Part shown: piece after piece, positions 53,307 through 61,867 of the stretch
How positions within the stretch are numbered: position 1 is the first letter of the stretch
Layout: each line of letters starts with the position of its first letter
NCBI RefSeq assembly: GCF_038397785.1
Contig: NZ_CP151642.1
Location: 248,001 to 312,000 of the forward strand
DNA length: 64,000 nt
From: Salinibacterium sp. TMP30
GTDB lineage: Bacteria > Actinomycetota > Actinomycetes > Actinomycetales > Microbacteriaceae
Direction of reading: 5' to 3'
Made by a program: the position numbers and the translations under genes
Notes under the pieces: model-generated
What the model was told of the DNA's origin: nothing
Database searches by the model: none
The model's input: the letters and a program-made list of their open reading frames with translations, nothing else

Positions 53307-53744
53307 CTAAGCGCCCGGGAACGCCACGGTGTTGTTGAGCTTGACCATCGCGAGCACACCAGGTGTCGCATTTCCGAACGCGGCGCGCATCTCGGCGCGG
53401 GCGACGAAGAGGTTGGGCTTGAAGTCGTCCTCGTTGGTCTCGGTGATCGCGACTGCACGTTCTCGCGGATCCAAAGGTGGGCCTGGCTGAGGTCTCCAAG
53501 CATCGCGAAACCCTCGGGGCGGACGGAACGAGGGCTGCGGGCACACCCCAGACGGTGCGTGGGCCGGCGTCGTCGGGTGCCGCGTGGTTGCGGTAGTCGC
53601 CCGCGGTGTTGAGCTCGAGCTCAACACCGCGTAGTCAACCGGGTTGAGCACGATGGCGGTGTTTTCGTAGACGGCGCTCTCAACCTTCGCCATTGCGCGG
53701 CGGATCGACGCTCTGGCGCTGGTTGCGTATGCCTGCGCGAGCAC
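53307..53744 (-). pseudogene. HK97-type phage major capsid protein remnant
   Basis: The minus strand reads AIVLNPVDYAV, later PRGFRDAW and then ERAVAITETNEDDFKPNLFV-ARAEMRAAF, which follows the end of HK97-fold capsid proteins (NPxDY..., then a strand with a conserved late E-x-R-x-A-F). Frames between the parts are broken. No other phage structural genes are seen nearby, so it is a scrap of an older prophage. Confidence 0.55.
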
Positions 53745-54120
53745 ACCATCCTAGGAGTAGAGCCCTTTCAATCTCGCCCACGCCGTCGCTGAGAATTCGT
53801 GTGGTCGTAGTCGAAGTGACCCACGGCGGGGCGCGTGATAGCTCTACGGTCTGATGTCACGCACAGGCCGACCTCTACTTTGTTCCGGCCGTCCGCGCGG
53901 CCCTGTCGCTTTCGCTGCTGTCAGCGCGCGTGGCAACGCTCCGCTGACGACAGCTTCTTCGTCGCCGACGAGAAAGCGATGCCGAAGAAGAAGGGACGTG
54001 CAGGACGCACGATGACACATGCCCTCTATGAGATGAGGAGGTATCGAGGAAGATAACGATGAGTAGACAACGAGCAGACAATGCACGCAGGCACTATTGA
54101 GTGGGGGGTACTCTAGTTGC
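53745..54120. other. Stretch upstream of the relaxase gene, possible oriT region
   Basis: No convincing gene. Short repeats such as GTAGACAACGAGCAGACAAT and the GC-rich run GGGGGGTAC lie near 54060-54110, just before the relaxase. MobF relaxases often nick close to their own gene, so this is a candidate oriT by position only. Confidence 0.3.
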
Positions 54121-57100
54121 ATGCGCGGAGGGATAGCCAGGTGGAAGCGAGGGGTTGCTTCTCAGGGTGTCCGGCAGGCCCTTGATTACGCATTTGGCGG
54201 TACGTGCGACTCGCACATGGCTACTTCTGCCGGATCTGAAGCGGCAGCCAATTACACCGATGGTGTGATTGAACGCTTCGTCGTAGAGGACGGGGTTACG
54301 GTCTCTGACTTGCTCAGCCGTGACCAGTTGAAGGCGTGGATTGGTGGTGCAGATGCGGAAACGGGCGAGCACCGTGGCCGCGAACTTCCGTCACCGGAGG
54401 CGGACCTGTTGCTTGATGCGACAGTCAATTCTCCGAAGTCCTTCTCGCTCGTGGCTCTTCTAGATGATGAATTGGCGGTCGAGTTCGAGCAGCTTCAGGA
54501 TCGCCTGCGCGACCGTGTGCTGCTGACGTGGCAGTCGGAGCTCAACGCTCGCCGCGGCGCTGGGGGCGCGGTCAGGGAAGAGCTTTCGCGTATTGAAGTT
54601 GTCGAACTCAAGCACGAACGTTCACGTTCGTTGGACCCTCACAAGCACCGTCACCTGTGGCTGAATATGAAGGTTCGCGGCGTCGATGGTCGATGGTCAA
54701 ACATCGATTCACGAGTGGCTTTACGGTTCCAAACTGTGGTCAATTCTGAAGGCGATTTGGCCGCTCGAACAGACCCAGAATGGATCGCTGCATTGGCAGC
54801 TAAAGGGTTCACATTGGATGCCTCTGGGGAGATCGAACAGCTCGCACATGTGGTGCGTCCGTTGTCGCGTCGGTCGAACCAAATTGAGGCGAACCGAGCA
54901 CTGAAACTTGCCGAGTGGAAAGCCACTCATCCGGGTCAAGAACCTGACCACACTGTGCTGACTGCAATCGACCGTTGGGCATGGGCGGCAGGCCGTCCGA
55001 ACAAGCCGGGCAAGGTTGACGAAGCTCGCTGGACCGAGGTTGTGCGGAACGAATTGTTGGGTCTTGACCCCAAGGTTTTGAACATGCGGTCAGCAGCAGA
55101 TGTTGTCCCGGTTCACGTAGGCGAGCTTGATCGTGACCTCCTCGCAGCTCAAGCTATCGCGGATGCTGACCGACGCTCTGCTGGCACTGGTGGTCGATTT
55201 AGTCACTACGACATCCGCGCCGGCGCCGGCCGTGCCGTTGCCGCAAGCGGCATTGTTCTCGACCGTGCGCGCCTGTCAGAGCTGCTCGAGGACGTCGTTT
55301 CGCGAGCCGTCTCGACAGAGACCGTTGAACTCTCCGACGACGTCGATGCACTCCCCGGTCACGTCAAGCACTACATGGCAGCCGACACCGCCGTGCTCAA
55401 AACACAGCTCGCCGACCAACTCGATCTGCTCATTGAAGCGGGCGAGTCAGTTGCGGTCGGCGCTATCGAGACCATCGCCAGCCGTGTGCTGAGCGACGGC
55501 CGACGACTCGATGAAGGACAGACAAACGCCGCGGCCGCCATCGCCGGCAGCGACCGTTTAGTGACCGTCACCGGGCCTGCCGGCACGGGTAAGACGACCA
55601 TGCTGAAAGTTGCTGCAGCATCGCTGGCAGAGCAAAGTCGCCAACTCATCGTCGTCGCCCCGACAAAGAAAGCAGCCAGCGTCGCCGGCCGCGAGACTGG
55701 CGCAACGGCATCATCGTTGCACGGTCTCTTGTACGACAACGGATGGCGTTTCGCAGTCGATGCGGCGGGCGTTCAGCGCTGGTCGCAGCTCGCTGTCGGT
55801 TCAGTTAGCCCCGACACTGGTGCCATCTACGAAGGTCCCCGTAGGCACGTGCTGCAACCACGCGACCGCATCGTCGTGGATGAGGCAGGGATGATCGACC
55901 TGAACGCAGCGCGTGCGCTGGCGATTCTTGCCGAGCAGTCCGGAGTCGGTATCGCGATGGTTGGCGACCACCTGCAGGCCTCCCCAGTTGGACACTCTGG
56001 GGCGATGGCATTGACCAAGCAGCGCTCGACTGCGGTTGTGGAACTCACCGCAATTCACCGTTTCAAAGACCCCGAGTATGGGCAACTGTCGATGCGACTG
56101 CGCGATCCGGGCAGCGAAGAGGCTGCCGCCGATGTCGCTCGCGAACTGTATGACGGCGGGCACGTAGCTTGCGTCTCCAACGACATCGACGCCCGCGCAC
56201 GAATGGTTTCTGGCTACTTCGAGACCGCTGGTGTCGGACACAGTATCGCCCTGGTTACGGGCACCAATTCGGATGCGCAGTTCGTGAATGAGAGCATCCA
56301 GAGTGAACGTGTTGCTCGTGGCCAGCTCGCAACGAAACGTCTCGCCGAGGGACAGGACGGCCAGCGGTTATTGGAAGGCGACGTGGTGCAGACCCGTCGC
56401 AACGACTCCAGCACTGGTGTTGAGAACCGTGCTCTGTGGGTTGTGAAGAAGATCCGCGATAGCGAGATCGTTCTCGCCAATGCGGTTCAAGCTGGGGATA
56501 CAAGGACCGTCACACGTGAGTACGGTACCAAGCACTTGCACCTCTCGTATGCCTCGACAGTGCACGGCATTCAGGGTGTGACTACCGACGTTGCGATTGT
56601 CGGGCCGGGGGTTGACGCAGCCGGTTTGTATGTTGGGATGACGCGTGGCCGGCGCCATAACGAGGCTGTTGTGCTTGCTGGCAGTCGTGGCCAGGCGGTT
56701 GAGATCGTTGCCGAGTCAATGCGGCGCGGCCGCGTGGAGATCACCCTCGATGATTCCCGAGCCGCTGCAGCAGCCGAACTATTGCGTGCTGCGCGTTCAC
56801 CTGAAGGCGGCAGTGTCGATACGGTTGAGGGCATGCCGGCTGACGATCCTCGGCGTCCTGCAATCCTCACTGCACGAGCAGAGGTCCATGCACAGCTGGA
56901 GAAACTGTCAGGCCGGCTCACGCGCGATCGCCAGACGATCCGTGAACTCGATACGCGCCTCGCCCAACGAGCAGCGCTCAACCACAGTGCCCACATCGCC
57001 GGCGGCGAGCAAGAGCCCGTTGATGCGCTGAAATCTGCCAAGGTTAAGTTGCTCGAGCGGCTCAAAGATGACTCAGCTAAACGGGGCCAGCTTGCAGCAC

Positions 57101-57237
57101 GCTACCGCAAGCTCAGCGATTCTCTAGAGAAGCCAGAGCAACCGCCCGTCGAACGTTCGAAGGTGCCGGCGCCGGATCTCGCACGCCCGGCAGCATCTGC
57201 GCCGTTGGCTGCTGAGAACTCGGGCTTGTCGCTGTAA
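54121..57237 (+). CDS. MobF (TrwC/TraI-type) relaxase-helicase
   Basis: Protein of 1038 residues from ATG 54121; a TTG at 54097 would add eight. The N-terminal relaxase domain has the histidine triad in HKHRHLWLNM near residue 190 and candidate Tyr in the first 50 residues (LDYAFGG, NYTDG). The second half is a RecD2/TraI-like helicase: GPAGTGKTTM, IVVDEAGMID, GDHLQASPVG and VHGIQGVTTDVAIVGPGVDA. It would nick oriT, stay attached to the strand and unwind the DNA during conjugation. The C-terminus (890-1038) is coiled-coil then disordered. No type IV secretion genes are in the window. Confidence 0.93.
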   Translation: MRGGIARWKRGVASQGVRQALDYAFGGTCDSHMATSAGSEAAANYTDGVIERFVVEDGVTVSDLLSRDQLKAWIGGADAETGEHRGRELPSPEADLLLDATVNSPKSFSLVALLDDELAVEFEQLQDRLRDRVLLTWQSELNARRGAGGAVREELSRIEVVELKHERSRSLDPHKHRHLWLNMKVRGVDGRWSNIDSRVALRFQTVVNSEGDLAARTDPEWIAALAAKGFTLDASGEIEQLAHVVRPLSRRSNQIEANRALKLAEWKATHPGQEPDHTVLTAIDRWAWAAGRPNKPGKVDEARWTEVVRNELLGLDPKVLNMRSAADVVPVHVGELDRDLLAAQAIADADRRSAGTGGRFSHYDIRAGAGRAVAASGIVLDRARLSELLEDVVSRAVSTETVELSDDVDALPGHVKHYMAADTAVLKTQLADQLDLLIEAGESVAVGAIETIASRVLSDGRRLDEGQTNAAAAIAGSDRLVTVTGPAGTGKTTMLKVAAASLAEQSRQLIVVAPTKKAASVAGRETGATASSLHGLLYDNGWRFAVDAAGVQRWSQLAVGSVSPDTGAIYEGPRRHVLQPRDRIVVDEAGMIDLNAARALAILAEQSGVGIAMVGDHLQASPVGHSGAMALTKQRSTAVVELTAIHRFKDPEYGQLSMRLRDPGSEEAAADVARELYDGGHVACVSNDIDARARMVSGYFETAGVGHSIALVTGTNSDAQFVNESIQSERVARGQLATKRLAEGQDGQRLLEGDVVQTRRNDSSTGVENRALWVVKKIRDSEIVLANAVQAGDTRTVTREYGTKHLHLSYASTVHGIQGVTTDVAIVGPGVDAAGLYVGMTRGRRHNEAVVLAGSRGQAVEIVAESMRRGRVEITLDDSRAAAAAELLRAARSPEGGSVDTVEGMPADDPRRPAILTARAEVHAQLEKLSGRLTRDRQTIRELDTRLAQRAALNHSAHIAGGEQEPVDALKSAKVKLLERLKDDSAKRGQLAARYRKLSDSLEKPEQPPVERSKVPAPDLARPAASAPLAAENSGLSL

Positions 57238-57807
57238 AAATAGTCACGCCAAATGCGGGGCTAGTGTGCGTCCAAGAACCACCAGTACTATTGGGCGATC
57301 TAAGGATAACCATGGCATATCTTGTGGTTGTAATTCTGAGCTGCACGGATTTGCGATTCTCTGCGGCGTCATCTTGACGAGAACCCGGAGCGCACCTACT
57401 CAGCAATACAAGATGGTGTGCAGGGCGTTCTTCTAAACACTGCTCTAAGAACCGAAGGACACAAAGCCTCTCCAGTGAAATCCGGGAGGGTTCGACTCAG
57501 TCATGGCGACCAGGAAGATCAGACGCTGTGCCGATGTCGCCGGCACCTCCACAAACCATGCAGCGCTGCCCACCTTGCCCGGCTGGATCTTGCGTCAAAA
57601 GCACACCTTTTTGATGGCCCAGACCGACGTTAGGTCAGTGATCTCTTCATGGCACCTGTCACATTAAGAAAAGACGGTGTTGTCATCTCAGAAAGTAAGA
57701 GGTCACCAAGCCCGTGGCTGAACTCGCGCGGTGCTGAGACACGGTATCAAGAAGCAATGCTACTCACGTCACGAGGGTCCAAGGACATATCCAGGCCCCC
57801 TGTCACC
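57238..57807. other. 570-bp stretch between relaxase and BMC locus
   Basis: No convincing gene. A frame at about 57503-57637 begins MATRKIRRCADVAGTSTNHA, which faintly recalls a LacI N-terminus but then loses resemblance. This is the probable right edge of the mobile region; no tRNA or attachment repeat was found. Confidence 0.4.
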
Positions 57808-58464
57808 CTATGAGGCCTTTTCGCGAATGGCTACGGCGCGGATCGGCGATCCGTCCAGCCCCGCCAAACGCAGAGGGAGGAGGGAGACAAGAGGGCGCGT
57901 CCAATCTATCCTCCCCAGATTCGTCAGGTTTTCGACGATGTACCCACCGGAGCCGAGCATGAGGTCATGGATCGCGACACTATTGTGCTCCTCACCGTCC
58001 GGATCTGGGTTGATCAGATCGACGCCCAGAACGCGCACTCCGCGATTAAGTAATTCTTCACCGAGCTCGGGCGCAAGGTATGGATGGTCCAGATACAAAG
58101 CTGATCCGTAGTGAGACGACCAACCTGTCGCGATGAAGACGATGTCATTCGGGCGGACGCTTTCCAACTGATCACGGACGTGCGAAACGGTGATCGCCTG
58201 GCCCGCACCGATCTCGGGAACTGACAGCACCACTGCGGGGCCGAAGAGCAGTCCGAGTTCCGCCTCGTCGATCGTTCCGGCGCCGTCGAAACGATGGCTA
58301 GGTGCATCGATGTGGGTTCCACTATGCGTTCCCAGGCGGAGAGATGCAACCGCGAAGCCGGTTTCGTCGACTGAACTAGCCGTTGAAATTTCCACTGTTG
58401 GGTCACCCGGGTAGACCGGCATTCCGGTGACCACTGGGTGGGTCAAGTCCAATATCGAATACAA
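57808..58464 (-). CDS. Cyclase / kynurenine-formamidase-like metal hydrolase
   Basis: Protein of 218 residues of the cyclase family. The metal motif HSGTHIDAPSHR near residues 47-58 and the start ILDLTHPVVTGMPVYPGDP are typical. Members hydrolyse N-formyl-kynurenine or other amides, cyclic imides and isatin. It faces away from the BMC operon over a 97-bp divergent promoter region, so its substrate may belong to the same pathway. No encapsulation tag is visible at either end. Confidence 0.85.
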   Translation of the reverse strand: MYSILDLTHPVVTGMPVYPGDPTVEISTASSVDETGFAVASLRLGTHSGTHIDAPSHRFDGAGTIDEAELGLLFGPAVVLSVPEIGAGQAITVSHVRDQLESVRPNDIVFIATGWSSHYGSALYLDHPYLAPELGEELLNRGVRVLGVDLINPDPDGEEHNSVAIHDLMLGSGGYIVENLTNLGRIDWTRPLVSLLPLRLAGLDGSPIRAVAIREKAS

Positions 58465-58491
58465 GAGTATTGCCCTCCTTCATCCCCGGGG

Positions 58492-58553
58492 TTGACACCC
58501 GGCTCCCGCAATTATAGCATCTTGGCATGACCAAATAGGTCGTACCAAGGAGG
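58492..58553 (+). promoter_or_regulatory. Promoter, GntR-type operator and ribosome site of BMC operon
   Basis: TTGACA at 58492-58497 and TAGCAT at 58515-58520 are 17 bp apart. Directly after lies TTGGCATGACCAA (58522-58534), and with AGGTCGTACCAA it forms a larger imperfect palindrome to 58548. The TTGGnnnnnCCAA form is close to operators of FadR-type GntR regulators, one of which is encoded at 61057. AAGGAGG at 58547-58553 serves the BMC-H start. Confidence 0.65.
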
Positions 58554-58561
58554 ATTCTTAC

Positions 58562-58849
58562 ATGCCTAACGACGCTTCGACCGCGCTGGGAATCGTTGCT
58601 ACAAGGGGTCTCGTTGCTGCTGCGGAGGCGGCTGATGCGATGCAGAAGGCGGCAGTTGTTAACTATGAGGGGCGTCACTTCCTCGGTGATGGAACGGTTA
58701 CGGTCTTGATTTCGGGGGAACTTGCCGCGGTAAAGGCTGCGACTGACGCAGCGGTCGACAGGGCGCGTAGCGTTGGCGAGGTCCTCGGCGTGACTGTAAT
58801 CTCGCGGCCGAGCGACGCCGTTCACTCACTGCTCGCACCGCAAGCCTGA
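58562..58849 (+). CDS. Bacterial microcompartment hexameric shell protein (BMC-H)
   Basis: Protein of 95 residues covering one BMC domain: ALGIVATRGLVAAAEAADAM, then YEGRHFLGDGTVTVLISGEL-AAVKAATDAAVDRA and VGEVLGVTVISRPSD. This is the PduA/EutM/CcmK pattern; hexamers tile into protein shells. The pore turn reads LGDG, in place of the common GSG/GGG, which would change the pore charge. First gene of an operon with amidohydrolase, BMC-P and ureohydrolase genes. A single BMC-H and no BMC-T are seen, a minimal shell set; others may be outside the window. Confidence 0.93.
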   Translation: MPNDASTALGIVATRGLVAAAEAADAMQKAAVVNYEGRHFLGDGTVTVLISGELAAVKAATDAAVDRARSVGEVLGVTVISRPSDAVHSLLAPQA

Positions 58850-58869
58850 CTCGGCGCTCGAGAAGCCTC

Positions 58870-59892
58870 ATGTCGAAAGTAGTTACTGCCAACGATGTTC
58901 GTGATGCGATTCGACGAGGTCTCATGACGATCACGACCGACCATGAAGCTATAATCACCTCCGAGGCCCGCGATGTCGCAAAGTCGGCTGGGGTCGAGAT
59001 TGTGCAGGAATCCTCCGGGGGCTGCTGCGGTGTAGGACCCCAACCGCTTGCCACCTTCGGACAAGTATCGTCGTTCGATTCAGGCCCGCAGCGCCCGCTG
59101 ACCATGTCTCACTATGACGGCAGCTCTCCGCTCATCGCGGCCATTGCTGCTCCCATACGTGCTCTTATGCCGATTGATGCTCACGTCCATATCGGTCGCG
59201 CTCGATGGATGAGTGAGGACGTGGCAGCTGATTCTGTCCTAGATTTAATGAAAGATTCAGGTGTCGCAAAGTCTTGCGTCTTCCCTTTTGCTGATAGAGA
59301 GATGGACGCTTCAGAGGCTGTCTGGGAGGCGACACGCGGACGTCGGGACCTCATTCCGTTCGCCCTATGCAATCCCCTTGAACCCGGCAGCGCCTCGAAG
59401 CTCCGAGCCTTTTTGTTGCAGGGCTTCCGCGGGATAAAGATGCATCCGACTGCGCACGGATACCCCCTAGACCAATATGACATCGTCGACCCGATATTCG
59501 AGCTCGCCCGTGAATTCTCCGTGCCAATTGTCTGCCACTGTTTTTCGGACACGCCTTTTAATACTGCGGGTCAGTTCAAAGATCTCGCAGGTCGGTTCCC
59601 TCAGGTTGATCTCATTGCCCTTCATGGCGGGTTCATGTGGCATACGGCCGGCTTGGCAGAAGCGGCGCGAACACTGCCGAATCTATTTCTCGAAACCAGC
59701 ACTGTCTACCCGAATCTCTTGCGTAAGCACATAGCAGACGTCGGCGTCGAACACTTCATCTTTGGAAGCGACACCCCCTTCAATTCCTCTGCCGCGGAAC
59801 TGGGCAAGCTTCAACTTTCGGTCGAATCGATCGATGATCTGAAGGAACTGGTTTCCGGCAATCTTTCACGAATTCTTGCGAAACGAGGTTGA
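58870..59892 (+). CDS. Amidohydrolase with EutQ-like N-terminal segment (probable BMC lumen enzyme)
   Basis: Protein of 340 residues. Residues 1-47 (VVTANDVRDAIRRG, then IITSEARDVAKSAGVEIV) resemble the N-terminus of EutQ (ITAND...IITPEAREVA), a segment tied to microcompartments. A Cys/Gly linker SSGGCCGVGPQP follows. The amidohydrolase-2 domain starts at about residue 100: IDAHVHIG with metal His105/107, GIKMHPTAHG, IVCHCFSD, ALHGGF and a final FGSDTPF. It likely hydrolyses or decarboxylates a small cyclic or amide substrate inside the shell. Placed between the two shell genes. Confidence 0.85.
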   Translation: MSKVVTANDVRDAIRRGLMTITTDHEAIITSEARDVAKSAGVEIVQESSGGCCGVGPQPLATFGQVSSFDSGPQRPLTMSHYDGSSPLIAAIAAPIRALMPIDAHVHIGRARWMSEDVAADSVLDLMKDSGVAKSCVFPFADREMDASEAVWEATRGRRDLIPFALCNPLEPGSASKLRAFLLQGFRGIKMHPTAHGYPLDQYDIVDPIFELAREFSVPIVCHCFSDTPFNTAGQFKDLAGRFPQVDLIALHGGFMWHTAGLAEAARTLPNLFLETSTVYPNLLRKHIADVGVEHFIFGSDTPFNSSAAELGKLQLSVESIDDLKELVSGNLSRILAKRG

Positions 59893-59896
59893 GCTA

Positions 59897-60163
59897 ATGC
59901 TCATTGGACAAGTAATAAATCCTGTAGTGTGTGACGCTGCCATCCCGGAGCTTCGAGGCCTTCCGCTAGTGACAGTCGCGATAGAGACCGTCGACGCGTC
60001 GCCTCGCTTAATGGTTGCGGTCGACGTCGTCGGCGCTGGAGTCGGTGCCAATGTGCTTATTGCGGAGGGAGATGCCGCCCGACTCGCAGTGCGCAACCTC
60101 AGTGCACCTATCGAGGCAGCGGTCGTTGGCCTGGTTCGGGGTTCCACCAATGTCCAGTCCTAA
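59897..60163 (+). CDS. Bacterial microcompartment pentameric shell protein (BMC-P, EutN/CcmL family)
   Basis: Protein of 88 residues: MLIGQVINPVVCDAAIPELR-GLPLV, then VAVDVVGAGVGANVLIAEGD-AARLAV and PIEAAVVGLV, the standard EutN/CcmL beta-barrel pattern. Pentamers close the vertices of the shell. The ATG at 59897 is 4 bp after the amidohydrolase stop; its end overlaps the ureohydrolase ATG at 60150 by 14 bases. Confidence 0.93.
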   Translation: MLIGQVINPVVCDAAIPELRGLPLVTVAIETVDASPRLMVAVDVVGAGVGANVLIAEGDAARLAVRNLSAPIEAAVVGLVRGSTNVQS

Positions 60164-61064
60164 ATACGTCGGGATCCGAACTTTCCTGGGAGCTCCCCAG
60201 TCCGCGGTGAACGAGGTGCTTTCCGGTCAAATCGTATTCTGCGGTGCCCCACTCGACGCTGGGCAGACTTACCGGGTGGGGGCCCGCCATGGACCATCTG
60301 CAATTAGAGAAGCCTCTCGTGTGGTTAGACCTTATAATCCGCGTCTGGATCTTGACCTCTCAGCACTTGCGTTAAGCGACGCAGGCGACGCAGATGTGGC
60401 TCCCGGCTCCATCGAGCGTGGTTTCGAAGCTATCCGTTCTCATATTGGAGCGATCGTCCAACGGGGCGCATATCCGATGATCATGGGCGGGGACTGTTCT
60501 ATCGCATTTCCAGTCCTTGGCGAGTTGTACTCAAAATGGGGCCCGATTGCATTGGTTCACTTTGATGCACACACCGACACATGGGACGAGTACTGGGGCG
60601 AGCGATACACGCACGGCACCGCTGTCCGTCGCGCGATCGAAGCAGGATTTATCGAACCCTCCGCCTCCGTACAAGTGGGCATACGCGGTTCGGGCTATGG
60701 TCCTAGTGACGTAGAACAGAGCCGAGATCTTGGCCTTCTGGTGTTGACGGCGGATCAGGTGCACGCAGATGGCGCCTCTGAAACAGCCCGACGGATTGTC
60801 GAACGAGTTGGTTCACACCCAGTCCTCGTTCACTTCGATATTGATTGTCTAGACCCAGCGCACGCGCCGGGTACTGGAATGCCAGAAGTGGGTGGTCTGA
60901 CAACGCACGACGCCTCGATCATTCTCGTCGGTCTTGCAGGTATCAACGTAGTCGCAGCAGAAGTGACCGAGGTCCTTCCTGCATACGACCCGAGTGGTAT
61001 CACAGCGATTGCAGCGGCGAATGTTCTGTTTGAACTAGCGAGTCTGGCAGGTTCGCATGGCTGA
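60150..61064 (+). CDS. Ureohydrolase (agmatinase/guanidino-acid hydrolase family) with altered metal motif
   Basis: Protein of 304 residues of the arginase superfamily, which releases urea from guanidino compounds using a two-metal site. Motifs are GGDCS at 113-117, HFDAHTDTW (Asp139, His141, Asp143), and HFDIDCLDP (Asp230, Asp232) with GMPEVGGL. The first motif is normally GGDHS; here Cys116 replaces the metal-binding His, so metal choice or activity may differ. Overlaps BMC-P by 14 bases and the GntR gene by eight. No clear encapsulation peptide. Substrate could be a guanidino acid or guanidine-like compound. Confidence 0.87.
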   Translation: MSSPKYVGIRTFLGAPQSAVNEVLSGQIVFCGAPLDAGQTYRVGARHGPSAIREASRVVRPYNPRLDLDLSALALSDAGDADVAPGSIERGFEAIRSHIGAIVQRGAYPMIMGGDCSIAFPVLGELYSKWGPIALVHFDAHTDTWDEYWGERYTHGTAVRRAIEAGFIEPSASVQVGIRGSGYGPSDVEQSRDLGLLVLTADQVHADGASETARRIVERVGSHPVLVHFDIDCLDPAHAPGTGMPEVGGLTTHDASIILVGLAGINVVAAEVTEVLPAYDPSGITAIAAANVLFELASLAGSHG

Positions 61065-61827
61065 TGAGGCAGGGCCCCAATCCGTATTCCTTACGCCTTC
61101 GCCCGTCAGCTTGTTGGAGTTAAGAAGCAAAGGCGTTCACGGCGCAGTAGCACTTGCCGCCGAGGTTGAGCGACTGATCGTCTCCGGTGCCATCGCTGAC
61201 GGGGCGCGACTTCCTACTGAGCGCGAGCTCGCTGAGTTGCTGGGGATGTCGCGGGCGTCGGTCAGGGAGGCGATGTACGAGCTGTCCCTCAAAGGAATAG
61301 TCGATCGGCGTAGGAGCCGAGGTTCTGTAGTGGTTTTCGATCAGTCGAGTTCAAACCGATTACTACATACCAGTATGCCCAGAGACGAACGAGAGTTTTG
61401 GGAAGTAGTTGAATTTCGGTCAGAGATCGAGCCTGTCATCGCTAGCCGGGCTGCGCTTACGGCAACACCGAGTGATCTTGTTGTCTTGCGGGAGATCTTG
61501 AGGGCACAGGAAGATTCGGCAGATGTCGACAGCGCCATCGCGAATGACCGAGCATTCCACATCCAGATTGCGTCGCTCACTCACAATCAGCTCTTCGTCA
61601 GGCTCGCAGAGGTCAGCGCGGAGTGGCTCGTCCCCACGCGCAAACGATCTCAATCCACAATGGCAGGCCGACGCCGGTCGATCGCCGAACATCGCCTGAT
61701 TCTTGATGCGATAGCTGCCAACGATCCAGAACGCGCTAGCGAAGCGATGCGAACGCACATCGAAAGTGTTGCGGAGCTTGCTCAGATGGCCAGTCCGGTA
61801 CCCAGAGTAGTGAGAGTCGCGCACTAA
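61057..61827 (+). CDS. GntR-family regulator, FadR/FCD subfamily
   Basis: Regulator of 256 residues. The winged HTH is at about 25-95 (LPTERELAELLGMSRASVRE, GIVDRRRSRGSVVVF), and the FCD ligand domain follows with acidic and His metal-site positions (EFRSEIEPVIASRAA, DRAFHIQIA, EHRLILDAI). It probably binds the TTGGCATGACCAA site before the BMC-H gene and responds to the pathway substrate. Overlaps the ureohydrolase gene. Confidence 0.9.
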   Translation: MADEAGPQSVFLTPSPVSLLELRSKGVHGAVALAAEVERLIVSGAIADGARLPTERELAELLGMSRASVREAMYELSLKGIVDRRRSRGSVVVFDQSSSNRLLHTSMPRDEREFWEVVEFRSEIEPVIASRAALTATPSDLVVLREILRAQEDSADVDSAIANDRAFHIQIASLTHNQLFVRLAEVSAEWLVPTRKRSQSTMAGRRRSIAEHRLILDAIAANDPERASEAMRTHIESVAELAQMASPVPRVVRVAH

Positions 61828-61867
61828 GCACAACGTAATCACGGTTCACCAAGAAAAGGAGATAACA

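Noticed and set aside
43205-54075. GAGTAGACAAC occurring near 43204 and 54061 as a possible attachment repeat
   Set aside because: Only 11 bases match exactly and the flanks diverge, which is close to chance in 64 kb.
57503-57637. Possible LacI N-terminal fragment
   Set aside because: Only the first 15 residues faintly resemble a LacI HTH; the recognition helix is not conserved.
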